From assembly GCF_013041615.1 (NCBI RefSeq), contig NZ_JABEPQ010000001.1:124001-188000 (forward strand): a stretch of 64,000 nt of DNA, written 5' to 3'. The position numbers and the translations under genes are program-made. Position 1 is the stretch's first letter. The number at the start of each line of letters is the position of its first letter. A model generated the notes under the pieces. It worked only from the letters and a program-made list of their open reading frames with translations, was not told the DNA's origin and searched no databases. Below, one piece after another: positions 60,712-64,000 of this stretch. The DNA is from Knoellia koreensis (GTDB lineage: Bacteria > Actinomycetota > Actinomycetes > Actinomycetales > Dermatophilaceae).

Positions 60712-64000
<3,289 letters not shown>

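Overview
The window is about 72% GC, uses GTG starts freely, and carries gene blocks typical of Actinomycetota: dgt-dnaG, glyS, zur, uppS and recO lie close together as in mycobacteria, asd precedes leuA, and there are gluABCD, a DesK/DesR-type two-component system, a mycothiol-type maleylpyruvate isomerase fold and galactofuran genes glfT1, glf and glfT2. I infer a Micrococcales actinobacterium, probably of the Intrasporangiaceae. The family assignment is a judgement and not proven by the sequence.

Layout. 1-4531: end of asd, a GNAT protein, an ASCH-HhH protein, then leuA behind a leucine leader peptide, and a SRPBCC protein. 4528-15720: an alkB gene split in two by a mobile element of about 10.56 kb that carries its own large serine recombinase. 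Joining the host sequence at the shared 6-bp core (4937-4942 and 15497-15502) restores an uninterrupted alkB frame of about 210 codons. Nearly all cargo genes are small and on the minus strand. They fall into translationally coupled modules separated by GAGGCC-armed hairpins, and I recognise no replication, conjugation or capsid gene. This is the strongest candidate for something undescribed.

15754-20721: a HIT protein, a small membrane protein, the thiM-thiE-thiD-tenA thiamine salvage operon behind a TPP riboswitch, recO and a SRPBCC protein. 20775-30282: uppS, a secreted GH101 endo-alpha-N-acetylgalactosaminidase, a DeoR-type regulator, and the zinc operon znuA-znuC-znuB-zur with two Zur boxes over the znuA start. 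30417-37934: FMN reductase, glyS, an ECF-type sigma factor with a membrane-anchored partner, and a Baeyer-Villiger/FMO-type flavoprotein divergent from a GAF regulator. 38045-41656: an ABC-2 exporter coupled to a histidine kinase and response regulator. 41722-44182: a probably truncated TPR gene beside an SOS-box-controlled DUF222/HNH (13E12-type) gene.

44187-56214: rhodanese, hydrolase, dusB, PfpI-type protein, a MocR regulator divergent from an amino-acid permease, YdeI-like protein, dgt, dnaG and tRNA-Asn. 56285-59579: gluABCD amino-acid uptake operon. 59590-64000: galactan assembly genes glfT1, another GT2 enzyme, glf and glfT2 (cut by the window end).

Two signals run across the chromosomal part. 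The octamer GTATGCCG/CGGCATAC occurs roughly once per kb, inside genes (through otherwise rare TAT and GCA codons) and as the arms of intergenic hairpins, but only about once in the mobile element. A family of intergenic hairpins with CCCC-TAT-GGGG centres includes two identical 36-nt copies.
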